Source: Lunularia cruciata
Lineage: Eukaryota; Streptophyta; Marchantiopsida; Lunulariales; Lunulariaceae
NCBI GenBank assembly: GCA_948567375.1
Contig: OX419759.1
Span: 8,090,744 to 8,154,743, forward strand
Direction of reading: 5' to 3'
Length of the DNA: 64,000 nucleotides
Part shown: positions 10,589 to 20,801 of the stretch, piece after piece
Layout of the letters: the number at the start of each line of letters is the position of its first letter
How positions within the stretch are numbered: the stretch's first letter is position 1
The notes under the pieces: model-generated
What the model was told of the DNA's origin: nothing
What the model saw: the letters and a program-made list of their open reading frames with translations, nothing else
Databases searched by the model: none
Made by a program: the position numbers and the translations under genes

Positions 10589-11134
10589 TGTTGTGCATAT
10601 ATACATCGCTACACAACATACATCGCTACACAACATCAACACACTATAGAAGCACAACTCACACATAAGTCATACATGGACTCTCAAGTGACACAATAAT
10701 CAATTCGTTCACACAACTCAAATCACACTAATTCCGATCAGTACTTGATCTATCACTCGATAATCTGCCAACAAACTAGGCATTGATTACAATCAAGCCA
10801 CACACACTCTAGCTAAGAGAATCCAAGTGATACTCGTTGGCTTTTGTCCACCATGGCCAAGAACTCGAAGGCTCAACATCAGAGAAATGAGCTCTCGGGA
10901 GTTGCATTTCAAAAGTATACCCCCTGGTCTCCAACCCTAAGGGTCCCACTGACGGCACATTTGACGGTGCAGACAATGCAAGTGATAGTGAGCCCTGCCA
11001 AGTAGTTAGTACCCCGAACATGAAATCTGACTGTCAAGAAGTAGTCTATGAGTAACTGCCAAAATACTCCTGACTACCAACACTACTACTCAGGAGTCCG
11101 AGCAATCTAGATCGATGCTACAAATGGTGTGACA
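10589..11134 (-). repeat. Long terminal repeat (3' LTR of outer gypsy element)
   Basis: About 546 bp running from TGTTGTGCATATATAC to a TGTGACA end. It matches the split LTR at about 13,858-14,045 plus 18,083-18,337, including GAGCTCTCGGGAGTTGCATT and the CTACAAATGG block at the end. It contains a 17-bp direct duplication near 10,605-10,640 (ACATCGCTACACAACAT). Confidence 0.8.
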
Positions 11135-11235
11135 ACTATTGTGAGTATATACATCGCTACACAACATACACCGCAATCAAAATCACACACCATAGAAGCA
11201 CAACTCACACATAAGTCATACATGGAGTCTCAAGT
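11135..11235 (-). repeat. Extra partial LTR copy inside the element
   Basis: This stretch repeats the first 100 bp of the adjacent LTR (TATACATCGCTACACAAC, then ACTCACACATAAGTCATACA). It lies between that LTR and the PHD-like coding end. It looks like a local duplication or a recombination product. Confidence 0.65.
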
Positions 11236-12345
11236 CATCCTCTCGGACAGCTATCACACACTAACATAGTAGCAACTCCACCAGAAGAGCCGCATAATAT
11301 ACACCACAAGCCTACACGTACAAGTGTCAAGCTTGGGTCCATAGTACCATCAATGTTTGGGAGGTGGCATGGCACAAAATTGTGCACATAATCCTTCCAA
11401 ACAACACCATCATGTCCTTCAAGGACTAGGACTCCAGATGGCAAAACTCAAGATAGTGCGACATGTAGAAACATCAAGTGTCATTGGTGATGTTTTTTAT
11501 AGATATACATAATCACATGGATGAATCAACAAATCAAGGGTCTATAACTCCTCCTCAAATGGTAGCGTAGCATAAGGTGTCCTTATGCTGAGCAATCACC
11601 AAGTTCTCAAAGGCCATCAACATCACTCTCCAAAAGATCTCTGCCGGTTGAGAACATGCGCTCATCCATACATCTTGATCATCCAAGTCCAAAACTACAA
11701 TAACATCTAGACAAATAGCTATAGGTAAATTTGGATCTTGTCCATAGAGTAGAAAGTAAGGAGGTAAGGATGCTAAGGAGGCTTGCCGGCTGAATTGATA
11801 GCCCATGGCCAACCAAGGTAATTGGAAATCCCAATCTCCCAAGTGGACTCTTTGCAAACCATACTTACAATCCTTTCTTCATTGTATAAACAACTCTCTA
11901 CTTAGCCATTTGCCTCAAGGTGATCTTGAGAGGTAGTATGATGATCCATCAAAGCCTTGTCACACAAGACCTGAAACTCCCCGAAGAATATGTACTTTGA
12001 TCAGTCAAAACCTCACTTGGTGCACCAAAATAATTAAGAACCTGATCTAGGAATGAGTAAGCCGTCCCTTCAATAGACTTGTCAGGAAGTGCCACCAACT
12101 CAATCCATTTGGAGAAGTGTTCCACCACAACTAGAACGTACCAATGATGTCTCACAGTCAATGGTAAAGGTCTAGCAAAGTCCAAACTCCAATGGTAACC
12201 CAACCTCATGATAGGTAATAGGTGTAATTGTGGCATAGAAGCATTAAATGATGCTCTAACTTGGTCACAAACCACACATTTGGTAACAAATTTCTGTACA
12301 TTGGTCTGGATACCACACCACCAATAATGACTCTAGAGTAAACTA
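11230..12345 (-). pseudogene. Gypsy integrase with C-terminal PHD-like finger, decayed
   Basis: Read on the minus strand from 12,345, the order is an H2C2-type zinc region (HYWWCGIQTNVQKF, then CVVCDQV), an integrase core (W-SLDFARPLPL, VVVEHFSKWIELVAL, FGAPSEVLTDQ) and a C-terminal integrase part near 11,855-11,555 (LGDWDFQLPWLAMGY, SPYFLLYGQD-like). A finger near 11,320-11,230 (CILCGSSGG then MLVCDSCPRG) follows. Frameshifts and stops separate these blocks. The tryptophan expected after SCPRG is a TGA. Integrase joins element cDNA to chromosomes. A PHD-like finger in this position could read histone marks as chromodomains do in other elements; that role is inference. Confidence 0.7.
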
Positions 12346-12949
12346 TATGTATGCTTTACCCCAAAATGTCTCCTCATGAGCATGACATACCAATTGTGGT
12401 CTCTAAGATGGAAGCGGTACTACTTGCACTCTACCATCCTCCCATACATGAAGAAGGTGTTTGCCCTCCAATTTGAACCATCTGGCTCACTAAAGAACAA
12501 GAGAAGAGAGAAAGGACAAGAGAAGAGAGAAAACACAAATTGCACACTCAAACATTTGATGCCCCAAGGGAGCACCTTCTCTTTATTATATAGACAAAGA
12601 GGATCTCCTCCAAAGAAGTTCCACCATAGGATTAGAGACACAGATAGGTGACATGTCAGCAAGCTCCACCCTTGGATTACTTACTTGGATGGGTGACATG
12701 TCTGGTCTAGGTCCTATCTGGTTGGTCAAACAAGCTTTGACCAGAGGCAATCTTTTAGGGAATCTTCCTGTAGGAATCTTAGAATCACGTAAGGTACCGT
12801 TGGAAAGCTATCGATGAGACAAAGCAAGGGGAAGGGAAGGCCAACCTATCCTTTGTTTGGGAGAGCATTTGCACATTTTCAAGGCCTAATTCATCTGTTT
12901 AGGCCTTTGAAATTGCCTTCAAAGGTTTCAAGCATATTTCGGTTCCTAC
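12346..12949. other. Degenerate gypsy interior, no recognised domain
   Basis: Short open frames appear on both strands near 12,376-12,662, overlapping a purine-rich stretch (12,490-12,540). Nothing matches a known pol domain. Confidence 0.4.
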
Positions 12950-13230
12950 TCTATTAGTAGAAGTCCCATTTTGGTGATACCTCTTTCTGATCTATTTAGT
13001 ACATCATGTGTAACATCCTTCGAGATGTTACCAAACCAATTCTCACCTTTAAATCATATGTCTAGCTATTGGTTCCAAGGTTCTCAAGTCTATTTTGGTT
13101 TTTGCCCTATTAGTAGAAGTACTCTTTTGGTGATACTTCTATCTGATCTATTTTGACCATCATGTATAACATCATTCTAGATGTTACCAAACCAAATTTC
13201 ACATCTAGATCATATGGCTAACCCTTGGTA
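12950..13230. repeat. Two-unit direct repeat, period about 158 bp
   Basis: Unit 1 (12,950-13,073) and unit 2 (13,108-13,230) share CTATTAGTAGAAGT, GGTGATAC, AGATGTTACCAAACCAA and ATCATATG in the same order. It lies in the non-coding interior of the gypsy element. Confidence 0.75.
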
Positions 13231-13857
13231 TTACAAAACTAAAGATCTATGGTTCAAACCTTATTGTGCACAATCTAGCACGGTGGGCAAATTTTGCCAA
13301 ACAATGACCAAAACCTACTTTAAACTAGCTAGCCTCATGCCAGCAAGGTGGCTTGTTGGCCCTTCTAGACCTTTGTAGCCTCTCATAGCACATAGCCCTA
13401 TCCTTCAAAAGCCTCTAAATGCCAAATGAGTCCTTTCTTCTTGCCACTTTGAACCCTTTCCAAATCTAGCAAACCTCCTCCAAATGTGGCCAAGCTCCTC
13501 TAACTTGAGTCCAAAATCTAACATAAACTTTAGCCAAAATTTGACATAAATCTTCAATTTTGCCATTTGAGCTCAATTTGCATCAGATTGGTCCTACTTT
13601 CACCTCCTAAGCTCAAAACAAACACCACTGCTTGGAATTTATTGTCTTCTCCATGAAAATTGGCAAGCACTTCCGCACACCGTCTGCCTCACTGCCAAAT
13701 TTGCATCAATTCAAAGACCTTTTACAAGCAATTATTCTCAAGGAAAATCTAGACCACGATAAAGCTACCAACAATCAGCAAGGCTTGGAGATACCACCAA
13801 CACCCTTAGTCCCTGCACCCAATTTCCTCTTGACCTCACTTCTTTGATGTAATCATT
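13231..13857. other. Non-coding interior of outer gypsy element
   Basis: Pyrimidine-rich sequence with a 71-codon open frame at 13,632-13,847 that resembles nothing I recognise. It should contain the primer-binding site next to the right LTR. I cannot identify it, probably because the LTR edge there is deleted. Confidence 0.35.
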
Positions 13858-14045
13858 TTGTTCACACAACTCAAATCACACTCAATTAGATCACTACTTG
13901 ATCTGTCATTCAATAATCTACTAACAACTAGGCACTGATTACAGTCCAGCTGCACCCACTCTAGCTAAGAGAATCTAAGTGACGCTCACTGGCCTCTGTC
14001 CACCATAGCCAAGAACTCAAAGGCTCAACACTAGAGAAGTGAGCT
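13858..14045 (-). repeat. Right LTR of outer gypsy element, first part
   Basis: Matches about 10,700-10,895 of the left LTR (GTTCACACAACTCAAATCACAC, then CTCTAGCTAAGAGAATC). The first 100 bp or so of the LTR is missing. The LTR breaks off at GAGCT, where the nested element is inserted, and resumes at 18,083. Confidence 0.8.
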
Positions 14046-15629
14046 TGTGGTACCCACATTTTTCATTTTGGACGAGTTTAGAAGAAGAAATGCCTTGCTG
14101 AAACCAAATTGAAACCAAATAGAGAAGAAATGAGTGCAAACTTGTGTTTGATCAGACGTGAGAAAGTCAATTTTGTGTAAGAGGAAGAAGGGCTCGGTTT
14201 GGATCAGACCCGAAGAAGCTTACTTCATGTCAGAGGATGTAAAAACTCGGATCAGACGTTGAAGGAGGGCAAACCCGAAGGAGAAATAGAAGTTGCAGGT
14301 CAGGATTCTTGCGGGGGCCATATCTCAATGACCACAAGTCAAAATCAAGCGTTCTATATCTCGTTAGAAGCGTCTTGTTTAGGGCTTTCCATTGCCACCA
14401 AAATCACAGAGTTTAGAGGTTTGTACAAGAAGTAACAAGCATTTGAAGTTTCAAGAGTAGATGTACTTCGAGTTGAGGTTCTTTGGGTCAATGTGACTTC
14501 ATACTTCGGACTTTGGGTCTAAAGACTTTGCCTCAAGATGAAGATGACTAAATCCAAGGTAGTTGGACCTTGGAGTGCAATGAAGGTGACTTCGGGAGTC
14601 TTGCTAGAGGGATCAGAGAAAGTTAGAGTAGGGAAAGAAGATAGTTAGGATACCCATGACTTCAATTTCAGTTCTGCTTGAAGATTGAACATGAATTGAA
14701 GGAGAAGTAGCAGTAGTGAATAAACTAGAAGTGCAGTTCAAACAATAAGTGTCTTCGGGTCAATTAGATGAGTGATTAGGGGAAAGTGGGTTACAAATTG
14801 AAGGTGTAGATAGTGTATTCATGTTTTCAATTACAATTCTTGATGGTGACACAATAGAATTAGCAAAAGAATTGATAGTAGTTAGACCTAAAGTAAAAGA
14901 GATAGGAGTGCAGGTGTCTTTGGATTTGACATTTGACACTTTAGAGAAGAGTGGGTCGAGAGATAGAGATTTAGAAGGCTTAACTATGATAGGAATTTCA
15001 GATCAGGAAAGAGAATTGTTGGAATTGGTAGAGGAAATAGAAGATACGAAACCCAAAGATAGAGTAGTAGGAAGTAAAATTACTTTGGGTTTGGGTTTGA
15101 AAGTTGAAGAAGAAGTAGACATCGGATCAGAGTAGTAACAGTTTTGAGATTTGAAGAGGCAGATGTGAAGAGGTGCATTGTCATTTCAGATCTGCAGGTT
15201 AGAAGAGTTGTTGTAGAACGGTATAGTTATTAGAACTGTCGATTTGTTCACTATTTAAGAGTGGCATTTGCAGTATTATGTTGTTCAGTGCTCATAATTT
15301 CTGAGAATAGATAAAGCAAAGTGCTGTAAAGTAGTGCTCGTCGCTTGAGCTTGATTTCGAGTATCAACTTTGCAATTGTGTTTGTGAGTGTTTGGAGAAA
15401 TTTGAAGTGGAAGTGAGTGTGCTTGTTGGATGTTGGATTCCGTAGCCTTGATCTTCATTTTGTATGTTTGATCCTAAGTGAAGTGCAATCGAAGCAATGC
15501 CTTGACAAATCTGAGAGGAATTGTAGTGTTGGTAGTATTTTGCATTTGTGAGTGCAGTGCGAAGTTGATGTGAAGCAATTTCGATCAAGGAAGTTGTGCC
15601 TTCAGTGGAGAGGTGGAACATAATTCTGA
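14046..15629 (+). repeat. 5' LTR of nested element (3'-truncated)
   Basis: Nearly identical to 16,194-17,779 by eye, with scattered substitutions. Homology stops at AATTCTGA, and the remaining 300 bp present in the other LTR is replaced by unrelated sequence. A TATA-like CTATTTAAG lies near 15,250. Two open frames (14,199-14,435 and 14,821-15,135) are also intact in the other LTR. Confidence 0.9.
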
Positions 15630-15728
15630 AAAAAATATAGTTGAAAATTTCCAACAGCACTCCAATCCAACAATTGAAGAATCATAACGTGGAAAGATGT
15701 TGGAGATTATTTTTTTTACCAACCAAGG

Positions 15729-16091
15729 TTGGTGACACCAAATCCAATTGAGAAGGTTTCAAATGTAGCCCAAGAGAAGAATGTTCAAGATTTAAATCAA
15801 GACTCAAAGGAGTCTACTTCCTTTGAAGAGTCAGACAAGAAATTGTGTTTTTGGAGTGAGTTGGAGCATACAATGGCCACGACACTCTATGGGTCACCAG
15901 CACTTAGCATATTTGAACCCCTATCTCTTGAGAAAGTGAATCCAAAGACACCTTTCCTTGAGGTCCAATTGTCATCTTCAGTTTCTTGGCCACAAACGAT
16001 GAATTTAAATCTTGGAGTGATTTGGAGTGGCAGTCGCCTTGTTTGGTTTGCAATTCCTCTTGTTTGGAAAAGAAAGAAAGAAAGAAATTAG
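15729..16091 (+). CDS. Hypothetical ORF in the internal domain of the nested element
   Basis: A 120-codon open frame lies between the two LTRs. It starts at an ATG following a small inverted repeat (ACCAACC-AA-GGTTGGT, 15,718-15,733). The product is polar at first and W/L/P-rich towards the end, finishing in a basic KRKKERN-like tail. No gag, protease or RT motif is visible. It could be a residual leader of a lost gag gene or have no function. Confidence 0.35.
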   Translation: MVTPNPIEKVSNVAQEKNVQDLNQDSKESTSFEESDKKLCFWSELEHTMATTLYGSPALSIFEPLSLEKVNPKTPFLEVQLSSSVSWPQTMNLNLGVIWSGSRLVWFAIPLVWKRKKERN

Positions 16092-16179
16092 TTTACAATA
16101 GAGGGGAAGAAGACTACGGATCTCTGAGCAAAACTTGAATTGAAAGACAAAAATCCTTGTTTGCGGGGACGCTCACATT

Positions 16180-16193
16180 TGAGGGAGGGGGTA
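16180..16193 (+). promoter_or_regulatory. Polypurine tract
   Basis: GAGGGAGGGGGTA sits directly before the TG that opens the 3' LTR, the expected place for plus-strand priming. It fixes the orientation of the nested element. Confidence 0.8.
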
Positions 16194-18077
16194 TGTGGTA
16201 CCCACATTTTTCATTTTGGACGAGTTTAGAAGAAGAAATGCCTTGCTGAAACCAAATTAAAACCAAATGGAGAAGAAATGAGTGCAAACTTGTGTTTGAT
16301 CAGACCCGAGAAAGTCAATTTCGTGTAAGAGGAAGAAGGGCTCGGTTTGGATCAGACCCAAAGAAGCTTACTTCATGTCAGAGGAGGTAAAAACTCGGAT
16401 CAGACATTGAAGGAGGGCAAACCCGAAGGAGAAATAGAAGTTACAGGTCAGGATTCTTGCGGGGGCCATATCTCAATGACCACAAGTCAAAATCAAGCGT
16501 TCTATATCTCGTTAGAAGCGTCTTGTTTAGGGCTTTCCATTGCCACCAAAATCACAGAGTTTAGAGGTTTGTACAAGAAGTAACAAGCATTTGAAGTTTC
16601 AAGAGTAGATGTACTTCGAGTTGAGGTTCTTTGGGTCAATGTGACTTCATACTTCGGACTTTGGGTCTAAAGACTTTGCCTCAAGATGAAGATGACTAAA
16701 TCCAAGGTAGTTGGACCTTGGAGTGCAATGAAGGTAACTTCGGGAGTCTTGCTAGAGGGATCAGAGAAAGTTAGAGTAGGGAAAGAAGATAGTTAGGATA
16801 CCCATGACTTCAATTTCAGTTCTGCTTGAAGATTGAACATGAATTGAAGGAGAAGTAGCAGTAGTGAATAAACTAGAAGTTCAGTTCAAACAATAAGTGT
16901 CTTCGGGTCAATTAGATGAGTGATTAGGGGAAAGTGGGTTACAAATTGAAGGTGTAGATAGTGTATTCATGTTTTCAATTACAATTCTTGATGGTGACAC
17001 AATAGAATTAGCAAAGGAATTGATAGTAGTTAGACCCAAAGTAAAAGAGATAGGAGTGCAGGTGTCTTCGGATTTGACATTTGACACTTTAGAGAAGAGT
17101 GGGTCAGGACAAAGAGATTTAGAAGGCTTAACTATGATAGGAATTTCAGATCAGGAAAGAGAATTGTTGGAATTGGTAGAGGAAGTAGAAGATACGAAAC
17201 CCAAAGATAGAGTAGTAGGAAGTAAAATTACTTTGGGTTCGGGGTTGAAAGCCGAAGAAGAAGTAGACATGGGATCGGAGTAGTAACAGTTTTGAGATTT
17301 GAAGAGGCAGATATGAAGAGATGCATTGTCATTTCGGATCTGCAAGTTAGAAGAGTTGTTGTAGAATGGTATAGGTGTTAGAACTGTCGATTTGTTCACT
17401 ATTTAAGAGTGACATTCGCAGTATTATGTTGTTCAGTGCTCATAATTTTTGAGAATAGATAAAGGGAAGTGCTATGAAGTAGTGCTCGTCGCTTGAGCTT
17501 GATTCCGAGTATCAGCTTTGTGATTGTGTTTGTGATTGTGTGAAGAAATTCAAAGTGCAAGTCAGAGTGCTTGTTGGATGTTGGATTCCACAGCCCTGAT
17601 CTTCATTCTGTGTGTTTGATCTTGAGTGAAGTGCAATCAAAGCAATGCCTTGACAGATCTGAGAGGAATTGTAGTGTTGGTAATATTCTACATTTGTGAG
17701 TGCAGTGCGAAGTTGATGTGAAGCAATTTCGATCAAGGAAGTTATGCCTTTAGTGGAGGGGTGGAACACAATTCTGAGGCGAAGTCGTTTTGCAGTGAAG
17801 TGCCGTTTTTGGGAGAGCCTGAATCATCACAATCAAGATTGTTTGGAAAGATTTGATGGAGTTGTGATTAAGGAGTGTGAATTTGTGACAAGATTGCGAA
17901 TCAGTGCTTGTTATTCTCTTCTGGGTGTGGTTTCTACCTGAGAGATTAAAGACGCAACCAAGAAGAACTACATGTTACTGTTTGACTTTGTATTTGACCA
18001 ATTCTGACTCGTATCTCTATGGGAACGAACTTTACTTACCCGATTATCGCAAAAGTGATATTTGTCGGGTTGTCACA
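16194..18077 (+). repeat. 3' LTR of nested element (complete, 1,884 bp)
   Basis: Runs from TGTGGTACCC to TTGTCACA. It is the only copy with the last 300 bp (17,780-18,077). It carries the same two open frames as the 5' LTR, at 16,347-16,583 and 16,969-17,283, both unbroken. Confidence 0.9.
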
Positions 18078-18082
18078 GAGCT

Positions 18083-18337
18083 CTCTGGAGTTGCATTTCA
18101 AAAGTACACCCCTTGGTCTCCAGCAGGACCATTAGGGTCTAATGGTCATGCTGACAGCACATCCGATGGTGCGAATAGTGCAAGTGACGGTGGGCCCCAC
18201 CATGTAGTCAGTACCCCAAACAAGAAATCTGACCATCAACAAGTAGTCTATGAGTAGCTGCCAAAATACTCCTGACTACCAACACTACTACTCCAGAGTC
18301 CGAGCAATCTAGGTGCGATGCTACAAATGGCATGACA
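18083..18337 (-). repeat. Right LTR of outer gypsy element, second part
   Basis: Continues the LTR interrupted at 14,045. It matches about 10,895-11,134 (GTTGCATTTCAAAAGTA, then AGTAGTCTATGAGTA, then CTACAAATGG) and ends at GACA next to the TATT duplication. Confidence 0.85.
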
Positions 18338-19092
18338 TATTAAATGAACCATCTGACAAATTGATATTGAGTCTATACTGATCAGGGGAAAGAGAAATGT
18401 CAATGATACATTTGGACAAGAAAAAACCTTCATTAATGTTTCCATTAAAGTTAACGGAATGCTTAGCTGTAAATTCCTGCAGGTCATGATTAGGTTCCCC
18501 GGTAATTTTTGTTGAATTCCAAATTTTTTGTTGAATTTTACAATTTTACTTATAAAGAATTTATGGACTTTTATGGAACTGGAAAAACCTATATTTGGCA
18601 TCCCCCAATGAATAGTTCAAAGCTAAACGTATTGCTAAGAGAGTATGTTTGTACCTTCAAAATGTCACCACATACAAGATGCAGCCCATGAGCAAATCAA
18701 AGAATATTTTCCATCCAAGGTAAATCTCTAGAATGTTATTGTGCAACTTGGTGTAGTTGCTTGTTGTGTCGGTGATAACACCAAGTCTCTTCTTAGGTCC
18801 AAGCTGCTCAATGAGTCGTTACAACTCTCAAAAACTGTTTTTGGTAATCGTAGCCATTAGACCCATTCACAACATGCACTAAGATCTCCTTGCCTTCTGG
18901 TAGGATGACCGTAATGGCTATCTTTGCCTCGACTTACCAGCCATCCAACTTCAATGTAACATATTTCTCATTCGCAAGCTCTTCAAAGATGGTTGCATCG
19001 TGTTTGGTAGTGTACTCAAGAAGCAAGGTCGTGTCAAAACATTCTGGTTGGCCCAAATAGGCGGGGCACAGACAATCCACAAAGGACTTGAC
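18338..19092 (-). mobile_element. hAT-like DNA transposon relic, copy 1, right part
   Basis: Continues the relic interrupted at 10,588 and aligns with 42,626-43,365. The minus strand includes the transposase-like segment near 19,060-18,900 whose counterpart in copy 2 reads LDATIFEELANEKYFTLKLD then GW. Frames are broken. Confidence 0.55.
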
Positions 19093-20514
19093 AAATATGA
19101 CATCTAACAAAATATTTGACTAGAAGATTAATATTTCAAGGGAAAGAAAATCACACTAATAAAGAAAATATAGTCACATTGTTTCAGTTTCTGCCTCTTT
19201 ATAGACATAATATGATTAATGCGCCAAACTTTAAGAAAAAGGTATTGACAGATGTCACTTAACTAGAATATTGTTAACGCTCAAATTAGAATAGGCTCCG
19301 CATAGCTTTTCACATCTGTTACAAATTTGAGAAGCTTTCGAGGAAATGGGGTTGGAAAAATAAAGGACAAATAATAAAGTGAGCATAAATCGAATTCTAT
19401 GGATTCGCAGCCAGACAGAACAGTTTTTAATATCAAATTTTCATAGATAAATTGACCTGTCTCTCTCAGGTGTAAATGCATTAAGGTGAATAGGCAGAAA
19501 AAGAGCTTAAAATATTAAAGAAAATTTAATTAAAATCAATCTCCTAACTTACAACATCAAATTTTCGAATTGTAATTTCATGATCTATATCCTCATTCTC
19601 TGCGCTCGAGATAATATCATACCGTGTTATGGATTATGGTCACATATTTATCAATAATCAAATTTAGACCGAAAGAAAAATTTGAAAATTTTATTCGTAT
19701 CATTATTAGATTAGGTTCATTGGAATGGGGACATTAAATTTTACGTGATATCTTGTACAATTAGAATTAGTTCAGTAGTATCATCGAACGATATTACCCT
19801 TTTCCAAATGTTGTACACAAACTACAATAAATTAGAAATTCCTATTGATGTATTACTGGAACTTTCGAATTCAAATGTTTATAGTAAGAATGTACTGTTA
19901 CTGATTAGTGCTTCAATACAACATCGTTTAATTTCAATAATCATCCATCACGTTCTTTTTGTCCCTTCTTTCTTTTTTAAACGAGGCTATGACTAGACAG
20001 ATAGAAACAAAGAAAAGGGCCAATCAGGCTAGTAACAAATTATTTGTTAATATCTTCTAGTAAATCCAGACATAATCCCTAACGTAGGTTTTCCGAAGCT
20101 ATAATCCATATGAGTGATTCCTATATGTCTGATTCCGTCTAAATTGGTGACCTAGAAAGAGTTACATTCTGAAAATGGGACGGTAGATTTTCAGCTCTCT
20201 AGCTTCCTTCCGCTTGTTCTATTCCAGCCTGTGTTTGCAGTACACCATCTTTAAGACTGCCAAGTAGTGCGTGTCACGTACTTATATTCGCAGTGTCCAA
20301 GTGGGAAACATCTCAAGTAGATGTGCTCACAGGTGTTTCTTCACGTACCTTCTCTACCTTCTCAAAATCGGGAAAATAGCTCCCAAGAGTATACTAAGCA
20401 CCGCCAAAGGTATAGTAAGCAGCAAGAGTACTAGATTTAGCTGCGTAATCGCGTCTAAACGTTCCACTAGGTTATAAAGGCTACACGCTAGGTTCTCAAG
20501 GCTATTGCTGAAAG
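19093..20514. other. AT-rich stretch with no recognised gene
   Basis: Only short open frames occur and none resembles a known family. I see no repeat shared with the rest of the window. Confidence 0.5.
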
Positions 20515-20602
20515 GGTGAAAAGGCCACGTAGAACACAAGAAGGATGGGAAGATACCATCAAGCCCGTACAAAGGGGAGAAAAGAAGAAGAATGGGGTTT
20601 AC
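20515..20602 (-). repeat. SINE-like module, copy 2
   Basis: In antisense: GGCCACGTAGAACACAAGAA, GGATGGGAAGATACCATCAA, GCCCGTACAAAGGGGAGA and AATGGGGTTT. This matches the order of the other copies. The flanks carry short ACCCTTTCGTA-type direct repeats (20,600-20,660) that are not part of the module. Confidence 0.7.
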
Positions 20603-20801
20603 CCTTCCGTACTTAAAATTCGTAAGAAATTTACCCTTTCGTATTCAAAATTTCGTACTCAAAATATCTGAATTATGCAAGTTGTAAAGTCAACAAAGTA
20701 TAGGAATATAGAAAAATATCACTTGGAGTGATTATTATGTGTGGATTGCGCCAACTAATGCACCGACTAATAGTCTCTGTGGAACAATGGATTCACTCTA
20801 T

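Larger units (their letters stand above)
14046..18077 (+). mobile_element. Non-autonomous LTR retrotransposon nested in an LTR
   Basis: The 4,032-bp element begins TGTGGTACCC, ends GGGTTGTCACA, and is flanked by perfect 5-bp duplications GAGCT (14,041-14,045 and 18,078-18,082). The second LTR starts at 16,194, right after a polypurine tract, so it reads on the plus strand. The interior is only about 560 bp and has no gag or pol, so it must be mobilised by another element. The 5' LTR has lost its last 300 bp or so, together with the expected primer-binding site. Confidence 0.9.
10589..18337 (-). mobile_element. Ty3/gypsy element with PHD-like finger, carrying a nested LTR element
   Basis: The outer boundaries are fixed by TATT duplications and by the empty site in the paralogous hAT-like copy. 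The termini are TG and CA. The integrase remnant reads on the minus strand, so the right-hand LTR is the 5' LTR. That LTR is itself interrupted by a 4,032-bp element at 14,046-18,077. Gag, protease, RT and RNase H are not recognisable, so most of the interior (12,340-13,850) is deleted or unrecognisable. Without the nested element it is about 3.7 kb. Confidence 0.8.

Noticed and set aside
12376-12662. Overlapping open frames on both strands inside the gypsy interior
   Set aside because: They owe their openness to purine-rich sequence; only the far end of the minus-strand frame hints at pol coding, and no domain can be assigned.
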